The notes under the pieces are model-generated. The model did no database searches. It had not been told where the DNA came from and was given only the letters and a program-made list of their open reading frames with translations. The translations under genes were made by a program, and so were the position numbers. Positions 21,076 through 34,479 of a stretch of DNA of 64,000 nucleotides are shown one piece after another (the first letter of the stretch is position 1; every line of letters starts with the position of its first letter). Source of the stretch: Sitta carolinensis. Lineage: Eukaryota > Chordata > Aves > Passeriformes > Sittidae. The stretch lies in NCBI GenBank assembly GCA_032173965.1, contig CM063288.1:23654001-23718000 (forward strand), given 5' to 3'.

Positions 21076-24000
21076 GGACTCATCTGTTCAGGTCCTCGGT
21101 TGACAGATTAACATTGTTGCTTAACTAATGTTCAGCAAGTATATAAGAAAGTTACTTTTTAAAAAGCACTGCTGGTTTAAGTCATCAAGAGCCATGTAGT
21201 CATTTCTGCATGTTCATGAGGAGCCAGCCCTCGGGTGAGCATGATCCAGAAGCAAAGACAAACAGAGGAGAGGATGAGCATAGGGTGAAGAGTGGCAGGA
21301 CTTGTGCCCATCTGAGGGCAGCTGGAGCCATCTCGCTTTGGTTGCTGACAATTGCCAGTAACTGTTTGATCAAGAAGCTCATTCACCTAGTGCAGGACAA
21401 CTTTATTTTAGAAATAGCTTTTCTGAGTTAGTGCATTTGGTATAATTTACCTGTAAGATGCACAGTGGTAATAGTGCCTACATAATGTCCTGTGGCAACT
21501 GAAGACTTTCAGAGGGCTGGGCAAAGGAAGACATCATCATTGCTCTCATTTAATGGGTAGAACAGGAAACACAAAGGGTAAAAATTATTCCTAGGGGGAA
21601 ATGGCAGGTGAATAGCTAAGGAAAGAAAAGCCAATGATCAGGTTAACCAGGTTTTCCTGCTTTTGCTGCACACATGCAGTGTAAATTTCAAGAGAAGACT
21701 TAGCTTTTGGAACAGTTATGTGATCACCACCCAAGAGAGGGGCTTGAGAGCAGCCACAAGTAAGAAAATCTTACAATGACACATGAAAACTCCCACACTG
21801 CTAATGTATACCTTTTTTAAAAAGTGTAAAGCACTGGGAAACACAAAAACAGAGAACTAGAGCACCATTTCTTGACCTGAACTTGACTCAAAGTGGATTC
21901 AGGTCACCAAAAACAGTCCCAACAATCTTGTCTACAGCTGACCACAAGAGCCATCTTCAAAATTACACCCAAATGTGGCCTTCCCCCTTCTTGTCCAAGA
22001 GCTATCTAAAAACAAAATCCTTCCTCCAACAAATCAGCCTGTGGCCTAAGTGAATTATGAGGGAGAGAAATCAACACTGTCATCTGTTCATGGAACAATA
22101 ATTATCCCTTGAATGCTACTCCAAAAGCAATGCCATTATCAAAAGCATCATGCCTGTAAAATAACACTTCTGGGAGTGGTGCCAGACTGAGGGCTCACAG
22201 CTTTTGCTCAGCTTGTAAAAAACTAATCAGCCTAGGTGTTTGTCCTGCTCCTGACTTTCCTATCAGAAACCAGGCCTGTGGTTTATCCATACCCAAGCAG
22301 AACTATGGCAACCTGGAGCAGTCCCTGGGGTCAGTTAGGGCACTGGGCACCTGAAGACACCAGGAAGCAGGGGTTTCTTGGGGACTCTAAAACAAACAGT
22401 TGTTTACATACTATGGCATAACAAACTTTTGCCTTCAAACAATGCACATAAAGGCACTGTTGTACTGGGAACATCCAAAAAAAACCAAAACCCTAGTGAC
22501 AAACCCACAGGGTGCTAGAAGGTAGCTAAAGATTAGCACAAGAACACAAAATGATGGTAACAAAAGAAAGCACTGCATCATCAACATCTCTAAGAAAGTG
22601 TTGGTCCTGGGCATTCACCATTTTTTTTTCCCACCATTGCTGCTTCCCTCAGGGATAGCATCTGATGATGTGCTGAGCTGACTGTGCACAAGAGAGCCTG
22701 GGGACGGGGAGCTGCTCAGAGGCTCTCTCACTACAGCAAAATGAAGTAAAAGGAATTTTAAAATAACCATCTGACACAAAAGTAAGCGTGCACTTTTCTG
22801 GCCTCTGCTTCTTACCTGTGACAGATAAAACATTAGGAAGAGGTAACACAGATCCTGAACTTGTAATTTGGATTACATGGGGGATAATCAGATTGCCACT
22901 GGTTTTGAGCTTGTTGAGCTTATTTCTGACATACTATAATTCTGAAACTAAGTTGTCGTATCAGGCAGTAAGTGACAAGTTCAGTGCTAACCTATAAAAA
23001 TTACAGCTCCTTACTGCTCAGCTCATTAAACTGACTCTGTCTCCTGGCCACTCATTCATCTTCATAATCATCCCCCATTCAGCTACTAACCTCCTCTCTG
23101 TGTGCAGTTTACACTACATCAGGAAGATAAAGTGGTCTGATATTTGCTTCTAAAGAGCAGTGGCTTTTAATTTTTACACATACTTTAAGTACAAAGATAA
23201 ATAAGATAATTTAATATCACATTTTCAGCTCAAACATTAGAAATATGAGAACATATTCAGATTTTATAGCAACGTTAACTTTCTAAATGTAGTTATGTTT
23301 ACATATCACAGCTGAAATAGCCATGTCTGAAACAACACGTCTCTTGCACTACCCTGACAGAGAAACAACAGGAGAGTCATGAGTAAGACAAGATTAAATT
23401 ATGAGTTTGGGTTCCTGCTTGAGAAACAACATGCCTGGCACAAGAAAACCCATGGAAAGCTGGACAGAGCATGCCAGCCACTGGCCAGGATAAACTCCTA
23501 AGGAGTGCCTCAGGCCCCTTGCACCTGGAGAATAAAAGGGACTTCTCCCAAAGTGTCTTTTCACCTGTGGCTGGAAGGGGCAGTAGACCATGTGTGAGAT
23601 ACATGGACCGTAGAATAAGCAAGTGTGGAGGACAAGGAGCAGCTGCTCCGAGGGCAGGAGGCGGCAGGGATGGCTTGCTCAGCGTGGATGCCTGCATGAC
23701 TCCTGACTGGTTTGAACCCTGTACATTGTAACTCCTGGTGTTGTAATAATTTACAGACTTTATGGGTAGAAGAGATGGTATGGTGATGTGAGCTGACTGA
23801 TGTTTAACAGACTGTAGGGTTTCTACACTGTGGTAGAAGAACAGACAGAAGATAATACACAAAATCTTGGCAGTTTTGCCACAGCTCAGATGTTGGATAT
23901 CAGGTTATGCACAAATTATTAAATACTAATTCTGATTTTACATTTAGCCCTACGCCACTGCCCCATCACTCTGCAGCAGCTCCGAACCTGGAGGAGACAA

Positions 24001-25639
24001 GTCTACAACTGAGTCTTTGCTTCAGCAAGAGCACAAAGGAAGGGGCACTCCTCACTCATCTCATAACCACTTTGCCAAGAAGAAACTTAGTATTAAACTT
24101 ATGCTATAAGCAACAACCTTTCATTCCACTTGTAACGGAGCAGAAAAAAAAAGGAAATACTTTTTCAATGCATTTCAGCCAGATTGGACACAAAAGAACT
24201 TGCTGTCTGTGCACTTTAATTTTAGAGAAACTCAAGGTACAGCCTCCATAAAGTGGACCTTACCAATGAGAAGATGTAGCAGCTTTAGTTTGATCACAAC
24301 AAAATGGTAAGTTTTGTTCTCAGTAATACAGCTTATTTACAGAAATTAGACACACCAAGTAGCTAACAAAGGTTACAAGAATTGTTATGCTCTCTTCTGT
24401 CATTTAAAATCAAAATACATAGAGCAAATAAGGTTTGCAGGCAACACATACAGCCATATGTAAAAGGGTATACATAATGAGTATATTGGTACACATACCA
24501 GAGCAGACCCAGTTGTAGGATGAATTATAGGGAATATCCCAAGAAACAGCAGTTAAGCAGCAGCTTCAAGTGTGTTCCCTAATTCCAGTTTCCCTAATGG
24601 TTGCTGGAATAAACATTTTTCTAGCAGGGAATAAAACTCTCTCAGCTCCACTGAGATGTATTAAGGACCAGACTTAGCAGGAAATACAAAGAGATGGTTC
24701 AGCCACTGGAGAGACACACAGGGCAGATGCTGAGAAACATGCAGGTGGAAAAAGCAGCCACCAGGATGCTGCTGGGACTACAGAGGAGAGGATCAGGACA
24801 GGCTGATTCCTGTCCTGCCTGACAAATTCTTGACTTGAACTTCAGCACAAGTGTTACTGAGACCAGAGCACATTTGGAAACAATACGCAAAGAAAAAATA
24901 AATTAAATAGAACTTCAAATTATAGCAGGGTATCCCAGAAAAAGGTATTAGCTTTAGTGAATTGTGACTTACTTTATTAAAAAAAAAACATATTACAACT
25001 TGGTATTATATTTTTTTGAAGTCTAATTAAGTAAATACTAAGAGTATAGATTACATTTTTTGAAAATTAACTGCTTTTTAACTTAAAAGTTCCTAACTCA
25101 GAGCAAAGCAAGGGCGGATGAGAAATACAAAAAGCTGTCTCACAAAATTGCTATATTTAAAAGCTTTTTCCTTTTCAAAAGGGATGATACAATAGTTTTA
25201 TAAAAAATTGTCCTGAGAGTTGTGGATAGGAAAGGAGAGGAGGGAGCAGAAGCAGCACCAGCAAGCTCTGCCAGAACAGCCCCTGCCCAGGGCTCAGAGC
25301 AGCCGCTGGGTGCAGCCCCCTGCTCTGGCTACACCCCACCTCCTCCCAGCTCCTGCAGCGCCGAGACCTCGAGGTGGCTGAACTACAGACTACAGCATAA
25401 CTTATGAGCGTTATTTGATATGGAACATGATGGATAATCAAAATAACAGTCATGAGAAAAACGTAGGTTTTTTGGGTCTGTTGCTCAAGCTTCTACCTCA
25501 GCAGGTATAAAGCTCCTCTGTGGGAATGCTCTCACTGTGTTCCCCATTTCTCCCAAAACAAAGCCCCTGCTCGCTGAGGAGCAGTTCTGCATCCCCGCTG
25601 CCTCTTCCCGCCCACCTTGACTCCCATCTCCCTGACAGT
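21076..25639. other. non-coding DNA with small GC rises
   Basis: Frames at 23377-23862 (161 codons, minus) and 23907-24251 (114 codons, plus) lack domains and splice support. A donor-like CACAG/GTAAGA exists on minus at about 22816, but the only nearby acceptor is poor and would define a 39-base exon, so no exon is called. GC rises are at 23470-23700 and 25230-25400. Confidence 0.5.
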
Positions 25640-26060
25640 AACAGTGATGAGGAAGGCACTTCTGAGGTTTAATTAATCAAGTCAGTTTCTCTTTTCTGCT
25701 GCTATTCAAAGGTTTTGGCCATCAAGTTTGATCTTGTCAGAAAACCAATAGTTAATTACTTGCTCCAGGTACACTGAACCTATTCAATTCACTTTTCCTT
25801 TGATTAAGTGAGTCTCTGGATTTCAAATAAACATTAGGCAGAAAACCTCTTTGAAATGCATCGCGCTCCTGCTTTGTCTTGCGCATTGCAAAACATGGAG
25901 CTGTTTTCCCCACAGAGCCATTGTCCTGGCACGCTGTGTGATGAGAACTCTTAAAGGCAATGGGGCTTGGCCTGCTCCGAGCTCAGAGCCTGCACACGCT
26001 GACTGCGACCCACGCTACAACCTGCAAAGAGTCTTAACTGGCTTTGCCATACACTGAAAT
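25640..26060. promoter_or_regulatory. candidate enhancer with TCF/LEF-like sites and a CpG group
   Basis: Three TCF/LEF-type words lie within about 155 bases: ATTCAAAGG (25704-25712, reverse of CCTTTGAAT), CCTTTGATTAAG (25797-25808) and CTTTGAAA (25849-25856). TTTAATTAATCAAG and AGTTAATTAC supply homeodomain cores. Eight CpGs follow at 25862-26014. Known: TCF/LEF proteins bind CTTTGWW and mediate Wnt responses. A Wnt-responsive enhancer is inference. No gene is visible next to it. Confidence 0.28.
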
Positions 26061-29000
26061 ACATGAAAGATCTAGCAAGGGTTAGAAAAGCTCAGGAAAC
26101 ACTCATTCCCTGCCCAGCCTGCCAGCTGGCACTGATGGGAAATGTGCATCTCCATCCCACGCAGTGACAAAAGCTCTGGGCCACACCGGTCACAGTCCCA
26201 GCACTTGCAGATGCCATGCATTCCTCAAGGGTGATGCTGAAAAGGAGTGTATGAAGTACACTGAATGCTCTTTCAATGCAAGCTACTAGAATGTGAAAAT
26301 GAAAGCAGCATATAAAAACTAAGTAAAAATTGAGTCAAGAGAGATAGAGCAGAGTCAATGTAGCTCCCCAGATTTCACTCTTCATACAAGAGGTCACTCT
26401 GAAGAGTGAGCAACAGGGCTATTCCTGAAGTGGCTACTCAAGGGATTGAGGAAGGACTTGCTTCTCCAATCTATATCAGCCTCTACTCCTCTCAAAGGAA
26501 AAAAACCTTCCAAAATAGTTCCTGTATTTTACTGTTGTGCTCTTGTTTATTGACTATAAAATCTTTTATGTGACAATTATATTACTGCATTTATGATTTA
26601 CATTTAGTCCTAAATTCACAGACCAGCTCAGCATCAAAAACAAATCGGCATTAAAGCCACATACTGGTTGTTTAAATTACACAAAATCAAAGAAAACTTG
26701 AAAAGATATTACATCTGAGTTTTAAAAACAAGAACATTTTTTCTGAGGCAGAAACTTTTAATTTGAAAGTAAGCAGTTTCATATAGTAAGTATTATTATA
26801 GTCAGTTGAACTTTAAAATCACTTAGAACTGTCAACTGAAAGGTGTTACAGCTAATTTTACAGTTATGCAGACAATCTTATGTCTTCTATTGTTGAAGCA
26901 GTATTTTTTTAAGCAAGGAAACATTTACAGAACACTTATTCTTGAAGTCTTATTGATGGGTTTTGTTTTTTTTAGATTTACCAAAGTTTGTTTCCTATAT
27001 AATACAGAGATCCCCCCCATCTAACCCTATCGTGCATTAAAAAAATTTCTTGTGGTGCAAGGGGAGCCCTATGCCATAGTACCTAAGACCATAAAGACTT
27101 GAGGTTACGGGCTCTGGCCGAGTACCCAGAACTGCTACAAGGTTTGTATCAGCCAAGCCCCTTTTTCTGCCCCAGTCATTCTCAGCTGCCTGCTGCAAAC
27201 CAACCTTTCCCTATTCTGCCTTGGGGAGAAAAGAAAAAAAGAAGAGAAGTGTCTCTCTTCATCTGGTCTATTTTAAAACACAGCTATGTTACTTTCATGC
27301 TAGAATTATTCAAGTCAGAGAAGACTTTGAATCTCTCTCATATAAAGTTCGGATTCTAAGCTCCCAGGAAACAGCAGATCTGTGTGCACTCAGGTACAAT
27401 GACAGAACTCAAATACCAGTGTAAAAATCCAAATGATTTTGAAGAAGAATCCCTTGCAATGGGGACACCTGTTACAGCCTCTGCCTTTTGAAAGGAAGCA
27501 TTTCCTACAAGACATTTCAAACCCCATCATTGCTGAAACTGAATCCACCCTACAGCCTGGATGCCACTCACAAGCTGCAGGAAGATGTGGATGCGCTGCC
27601 AGGGCTCTGCCAACACCACCAGCTGATGGAGAGCACAGTGGGAATTGTTCAGTCTCTGTCCCTGGAAACAGAAAAGAGACTGCTCCTGTCACAGGCCGGT
27701 CTTAGAGCAATGTGAACAGCTTTGGCTAAGACTTCTTCGGGAGTAAGAACTGCAGGTGCATCTGGACTAAAACTTGGTAACTTGCTTCACTTCCGCTAAA
27801 TTGCTTGTGTTATTTTATCAAGAAAAACATGGAAAAATCAAAAGCTTCACAACATGGAAATATGGGCTTTCAACACCAAACAAGTTACTTTGCCATTTCC
27901 TTTGATTATTAATGTATAAAATCTTAAAATTGCTTAAATCCAAAAGAAAAATTTAATTTTTTACTTGCTAAAGATTGACAAAAACGGGGAAACAGATTTT
28001 AACTCAGCCTTGGTCATTTTCCCACAATTCTTCGGAATCATCAGCTCAGCAGGCAATTAGATATCCACAGGCCTTCTAAAGGACACAGCCAACTTCTGGG
28101 TGCTCAAACGTTTACTAGGTGCATTCTAAAGTGGAGAAAGAATTCCAGTGTCAAAGTGGACATATTATATTTGAACTCTTTTCTTCACAGTCTGTGAGGT
28201 CAGTCCCACAACACAGCAGGGCTGAGCAGCAGCCACCTCCACAGATCCCACTTCTAGAGCCAGAAGGATATCAGCTGCACCACTGGAACTCATTAATTGA
28301 ACATTACAGCTTTACTCATTGCATATCCTTCATTTTCCTGGTCTTAGCATCTGTCCTGTGGGTTACAGTTAAAACTAAGAGCTATAAATGCAAAAGATGA
28401 CATGACTCCCTGCTGTGCAGAGACTAAAAGCAGCAGTGCAAATAGAGTGTGAGCTAAAGTTTTACTGTTTCTCACAAAGACAAAATACCTTAAGTTGCAA
28501 TGACATCATTATAAATTAATTTTATCAGATAAAAAATCTGAGGATACAGCAATATTCTTATAAAATCCCAATCAGAGCTGTGCCTCTCTGTTCTAAAAGT
28601 CTCCATAGGTGGAGCCATTTTTACCTCAAATAGACAAGACTTGGGTGTTTCTGCTTTGAGCAGCACTTTTGAGTAAAAAAATCAGGTTTTAGATCATCAA
28701 GTTATATATTAAACTACTGCCTAGTCACTATAGACTTCTTTTTACTGACATACTGTTAGCATGCTTTCATAATCAAGTATTCTAAATAATGTTAGAGATT
28801 GATTTGAATATTTTTTTGCTGCTAATCTGTTGCAGAGCCACTCAAAATCCATGAAGAGAGCTTCTAATATAGGTGCTAATTATCAGGAGACAAAAATTGA
28901 TCATCTACACTGCAGAGGGAATATAATAAAGCAAAGTAAAACCTTAGAAAGAGCTCATTTTATTCTGAACACCTACCAGTACATGGATTGAGATATATTA

Positions 29001-29377
29001 CTGCAGAATACACTAGACAAGTTCTGTCACAAACACATCAGCTGTGTGCACACACCCCCCAGGCCTTCTGGGAGCCTCACTGGGGGACACACATGACTGG
29101 TGCTGAGAGAGGGTTAAATGCCAGCTCTGCTGTAGCTTCTCCTTGTGGGCAGAGCAGGATAACCTATCTGCTTTGTGGAAATGTATCCTTGAGACCACTG
29201 TTATCTGTAACCAACTGCAGAAAACACTTGGAGAAAACTTCCACACCCATTCTCTTCTTGGGGAGTACACCCTCCTGGTTACTGACAGAGGCAATTACCT
29301 TATAGAAAGTCAAAGGTTAGATCAGAGTTAGATTTGAAGAAACTAGGGACAGAAAGCCCAATTTTCATTAAGAAGGG
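26061..29377. other. non-coding DNA
   Basis: AT-rich around 26500-27060 and 27750-28030, with a GC rise at 27540-27690. Frames of 60-105 codons on both strands overlap and are domain-free. No repeats of note. Confidence 0.5.
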
Positions 29378-29399
29378 AACCCTTCTTAACCAGCCCTTG
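29378..29399. repeat. 22-base inverted repeat, 10-bp arms, 2-base centre
   Basis: TTAAGAAGGG (29378-29387) and CCCTTCTTAA (29390-29399) are exact reverse complements around AA. The arms stop sharply (A opposite C). Cruciform-capable; no associated element was recognised. Confidence 0.9.
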
Positions 29400-30791
29400 A
29401 CACAGACAGGTGTGATGGATGATACTCTTCCACCAGGTACCACAGGGAGGAAGTGCTGGGTTTTATTTCATACCTGGGTCACACAAGACTGGCAATGAAT
29501 GGGAGAAATGTAGCATTATGATTCAGCTTTGCTGACAAACAGGAAATGTCTGGAGAAGGATGACTTTCAGTTCCAGGGGCTGGGCTACAGGAGTGCCAAA
29601 CTAGTCAAGTCTATTGAGTTCACAGCTTTGCTGGGAAAAAGCTTTTACAAGTTCACATAAAACAAGGCAACTACCACTACTATAGGATTTTATAAAGAAT
29701 AAAGTTTCCTAAGTCAGATAACACCTCACTAAAAGCTATCATGGAAGGATTGCGAAAACAAACAAACATTGAATTAATTTGAACTACGTCAATAATCAAT
29801 TTACTAGTGTGGAGTTTGATTTCAAAACACAAACATTTTAGATGGAGAAAAAAGGTTCCTTGACAAAAATTTTTTCCATTTTGGGTCATATGATTCATCC
29901 CATTCCCTCAAGGAAAAGAAAACACGAATAGATGAGGGGATAAATACCCTGCATACACTGAATAGACAAGGGACCAGAAGCACCATCCAATAAGGAGTGA
30001 TCTCATGCCTTTGCAGGAGAAGCCACAAGCACCAGGACACTCTGCTCTTCCACTCCAGTTATGGCTCAGGATTTAGACTGTGACAAGCAAGTCCTCTAAC
30101 CATCAAGTTATGGGGTTGCTTTCTGTCCCTTTACATATTTAACTGTTCCTACAGCATGGAAGCAAATCAACAGGAAACACAGCCTGCTGTGCCAAAGTTG
30201 CATTACTCACTGACCCAATGCTGACCCAAAAAACAGGCTCTATCTTTCCCAGACACCCAAAACACCATTAATGAAAAAAAAATTCCCATCCATCCCTGTT
30301 TGTATTTTGATGAGACACTTTGCACCAAGAAGCATTTGCTGCCATGGACATTTGCAAAACCATAGAATTTCCATACAGAAATCGTTAATGACAAGTGAGT
30401 CAATTTATACAAAGCAGTCTGTCAGAGGCCCTTTGAGTTGAGAGGGGCTTAAGGATGTTTTGAAGATCCTGAACTGAGTATGACTAAGGCTGTCAGGAAA
30501 AAAATTCCACGGTGATTCCATAGTATAAATCCATCCAGTTCAGCAAGGATGTGCAGCCCTTCAAATAGTGTTTGACAGCTCCATTTTGATATTTGTATCT
30601 CTGATTTAAATGACATACTGAGAAAAAAAAATGTACATAGTCAGACAAAACTCCAACAAGTCCAGCGCTGCAAGGATCAAGCTATTTCATGGGCTTGGAC
30701 TTTTTCCATAGACACCTGGCCCTTAGAGCACGCTGAAGGGGCTACTGAAGTTCCTGTAGTTAATTCCTATCAAGGTGAAAAAAAGCCAACA
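29400..30791. other. non-coding DNA
   Basis: Mixed sequence without supported genes. The 30420-30780 part is complex and repeat-free up to the poly-C tract, but no motif cluster stands out. Confidence 0.5.
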
Positions 30792-30811
30792 CCCCCCCCC
30801 CTCCCCCCCCC
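30792..30811. repeat. poly-C tract, C10-T-C9
   Basis: C10 (30792-30801), one T, then C9 (30803-30811). The minus strand is therefore G9-A-G10, which could form a slipped G-quadruplex, and the plus strand an i-motif. Such tracts are also frequent sites of length error in sequencing, so the exact count should be treated with caution. Confidence 0.9.
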
Positions 30812-33800
30812 GCTTAATCATGTATGCCTTTTTCTTTTTGTCTTTCTTGTGAATAAATAAAATTTATTTGGAGGTATACTTGATGCACCAAAACCCTTCT
30901 TTCAGCTTAGAGCAAGTGTAAAAACACTTCCACTCCCCAAGATATGCAGGTTTCTAATACAAAGATGAATGGTACAAGTTTTATTTTGTTTTAAACCCAC
31001 AAAGTAGCTTAGCTCTCAAGCAAGGTTTTCTTTCTGATTTCTCCCTCCACCCCCTGAGTCAATGGACTCCATTCAGCAGCAGTCTGCATTTCAGTTAAAA
31101 AAGGTAAAAAGGTCAGAGGAGCATCCATCCTATCTCAGAGAGCAACAGTGGCAAAACCACACAATTTCTAGATGGGAGATCCCAAATCACAAGTCTGAGC
31201 TAATAAAAAGCAAGGGGAATGCTAAAGAGGCTTCAGAGCTAGGAGATTAAAAGGAAAAAAAGAAGGTAACAGCACTTTTCATCACATCTGATTGTCAATA
31301 AGGGCTCCTGGCAGCAAACATGTTAGATCCCTGCCCAGGCCCAACCTCATAGTCATCTCTATTACACATCACAAACTGGATTCTCCAATTCCTCTGTGGT
31401 TCGTTACTTCCTATGAAAACTCCTCTCTGGGGATATCCAGCAGTCACCATTTTAATTCAGCCTTTCCTGTCTGGAGCTGGAAAACTGTCTCTTGAATGCA
31501 AGGTACCAGCACATCCCTCCTCTGACCTGTTGAGCCCAAAATGCCTTTGGCTCGGGAGGTGGCTGCAGACTCAGTGTTCTCACCCAACAGTTGCACTTGC
31601 CCAGATTTTTGTTTGGGTTTCCCTGATCAAGACTGCTGTTCCTACAGCAATGTCTCTGACACCTCACAGGATTACTGCTGCTGGAATGAGTGATAAATGA
31701 CAGACCTGACCAACACCAGATCTGAGCTCACTTTGTAGCCAATAGAAACTTCTACTACTGAACAAAAAGATCGCTTAAAGAATATAAAACTAAGTTTTTC
31801 AACAGAATGTATTTCAATTTTGCATATGTTGTCTAGTGACTTGAATAACGATCTAAAACTAAATACACCTGTTTCTTTATGACTAAGCAACACAAACTGA
31901 AGCAGCCAATGAACCATAATATTTAATCTTTTTCCAAGCTCACTTATCTTACTTCCCAGATGTTAAACACGTTTTCCTGATGTATGAAAGTTGCTTCCAC
32001 AATTTGCTAGAGTTAACCTATATATACACTATTACACCATTTTTAGGTGCTCAAATACAGTTATTTGCCCACAGTACAACGCTTCAAAGTGTTTTGAATT
32101 AATTTTCTTTGTGTATTTTCATTTGATGGGAGAAATGTACATTATAAGGGTAAAACTTGCAGTTCTTATCCAACGTAAGTCTTTCCAGTGGTAGCCTGAG
32201 ATGATTTAATAGGAGGAAAACAAACCCTTTATGACATTTACTTTAGCCCAAGATATAGATGAAATTGAGAGGGGCTCAGAGCTAAATAATGAAGTAATTA
32301 CTACTTAATTAATATGAAGTAATACAGGCATCAGTGAGAGGAACATGTCCTTGATTCTTATACCTACTAATTCTGAAATCTGTACTGCTGGCTTGATTTC
32401 GGAAAGAGCAGGTACACATTTGGTTTTAGTCACTATAAAGAATTATGGTTTTAGATACCTTGATGTATGACCACCCGTTTTTATTCACCGCAGAATTATT
32501 TCAAAAACCAAAGAGACAACACAACATTTGGACCAAGAGCAAACCACCACTATTAAATTTTCTTCAAAGTCATTTGATAATCACACATTTTTGTCAATAT
32601 GAGACAATATGAATGAGATATGAGAATGAGATCAACCACTACAAGAAATCTGTGAAAACTTCTGTGAACAACAGTATTTTTTTTATGAACTAGATACCTT
32701 TGCATTTCTATTTTTCTTAAAAGTATAGATTGCATTTACACTATTAAGACATCTACTTGATGAGACTGACTACTTAATTACTAGGATCTGGTCTAAAAAT
32801 ACAGTAATACTTACACTCACATTGTCAGAGATGATACTGTAACAGTTCTCTTTCCTTTCCAGCTCCTTTTGTGCAAGCAAAGGATTTCTGCATAAAGAGA
32901 TCATACACACATTTAAAAGAACTGACTCGGTTTGAGAATTTTTGTCTCAAGTCTTTTTTCCATATTAAAGGAAATACTGAATCATATAGGAGTTGATACA
33001 TGAGTTATAAATAGGGAGCAGGAAAATCATAATGAGCATCTTTGTATTTTCAGAAAGAAAATGCAAAAATTGTCAACTTTCATTTGGTGCAATTTTTAAA
33101 GTGCTAATAAAAGCTATGGCATCCTGAATTTTTTTCCACAGTAGGCCAATCTGCCATTGAATTACAGTCTTAATGAAGGCCTCTTGAATTTTACTGTATA
33201 CTAATGAAAAGTAAAAAACTCTAAGTATAAAGTGAATCTTAAATACATTGACGTGTATTTTATATGCAGGTGTATCTCACATTCACTTATTCAGCTATCC
33301 ATTGCTATGATGAGAGGAAGATCACTCTTTACTTCTACCCATTGTAGGATTTTTGCAATCAAAATTAATAACAAGGATGGTTTTATCACAGCTACTGCAC
33401 CCACAGATGCTGTACATAATCTTGTGACCAATTTCTAATTATTTTTTTTAATCACAGATGATAGTGACAGATGGCACTTGGGGAAATTCAGCATTATGGG
33501 TGGGGGTAGCTATGAATAATGACAAAGATAGATGTAAAGCAACATGCACATCAATATTTGGCCAGATTTGTTTCTATCAAGTGGTAAGGAAACAATGTTT
33601 TGACTATAACCTCCAGCAACAGCTAAGACAATGTTTGTTTTCCTTCTTTATTTGGAAGGAAATTTCTATTACTGTCCATTAGTAAAACACACTGGAGTGT
33701 TGTAAAAAAGGTAATAGTTCCACTGTCATTTAGTGCAGTGACGGCCAACAGAGGGTGGTAACAGCACACGGGGTCAGAGACCCACTGAACACCAGGGATG

Positions 33801-34479
33801 AAAATATTTGGAGTTCCCACCACAATTACATCCCGTTAAAGGCTTGTTTTCCTGCTTGTCAGTGTCAACCCAATATAAAAAGCACAAGTCTGCAGGTAGC
33901 ATGGGATTAGGAAAATTCTCTTATCAGCACTAATTAACCCAACTGTAGGCTCTTGTGACATGATACATACCACTCACAATTTTCCATGCTTCACCTGCTG
34001 GGCAATTACCACAGCTTATATATTCAAAGTACAAAAAGGCATGGGCCAAACCCCATCACTAAAATATTTCCTGACACGCGTACAGGTGCATTTCCTCCCC
34101 AGCTACAGCACACACCCCAGGGATTTAAATGTCATTTCCAAAGATAACTAAAAAAACACTAAAACTCGTGTGAAGTCTGTAGTCAATGAGGCCCTGCCCT
34201 GATTACCTCTTGGGCACATGCCCTATACATACCCAGCTTTCATAAGACTTGTACAGTAACTTAACATTTTGTGTGAATTTCAGTGATGCTGCTTTCTCTC
34301 CTACTCTGCAGAAGCTGCTCAGGGCTGGTTCTCAAGGGAAGGGCTTGCAGGGCTGATGCTGCCGAGGTACCAATTTGACCTGCACCAGGAAGAACATGGT
34401 TCTACCCAGCCAGGCATGGCACACACTGCATTTCTACTGGCTTTATGATTTTCTGCTGGTTTTATGCTAAATCTTTTGA
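30812..34479. other. AT-rich non-coding DNA surrounding the candidate exon
   Basis: Apart from the possible exon at 32815-32887, nothing coding is supported. Frames such as 33458-33682 are short and unrecognised. About 33000-33250 is AT-rich and repeat-free. If the exon is real, this stretch is intron of a minus-strand gene. Confidence 0.45.
32815..32887 (-). CDS. candidate small exon on the minus strand, gene unknown
   Basis: Read on the minus strand, a moderately pyrimidine-rich TGATCTCTTTATGCAG ends at 32888. It is followed by AAATCCTTTGCTTGC and, 73 bases later, by two tandem donors. GTGAGT starts at 32820 (exon end 32821, 67 bp) and GTAAGT starts at 32814 (exon end 32815, 73 bp). Both leave the same frame intact and differ by two codons. 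In the phase with one leading base the exon is fully open and reads NPLLAQKELERKENCYSII, then SDN (VS). The charged, helix-compatible peptide looks protein-like, but I do not recognise the family. Pseudo-exons of this quality are common in large introns, and no partner exon was found. Confidence 0.22.

Noticed and set aside
22779..22855. Minus-strand donor CACAG/GTAAGA with a possible 39-base exon
   Set aside because: The only nearby acceptor lacks a pyrimidine tract, and the peptide is a short hydrophobic string.
23494..23506. ACTCCT-A-AGGAGT dyad
   Set aside because: Six-base arms are expected many times by chance in 64 kb.
23377..23862. 161-codon open frame on the minus strand
   Set aside because: No recognisable domain, overlapping frames on both strands, composition shifts along its length; consistent with chance.
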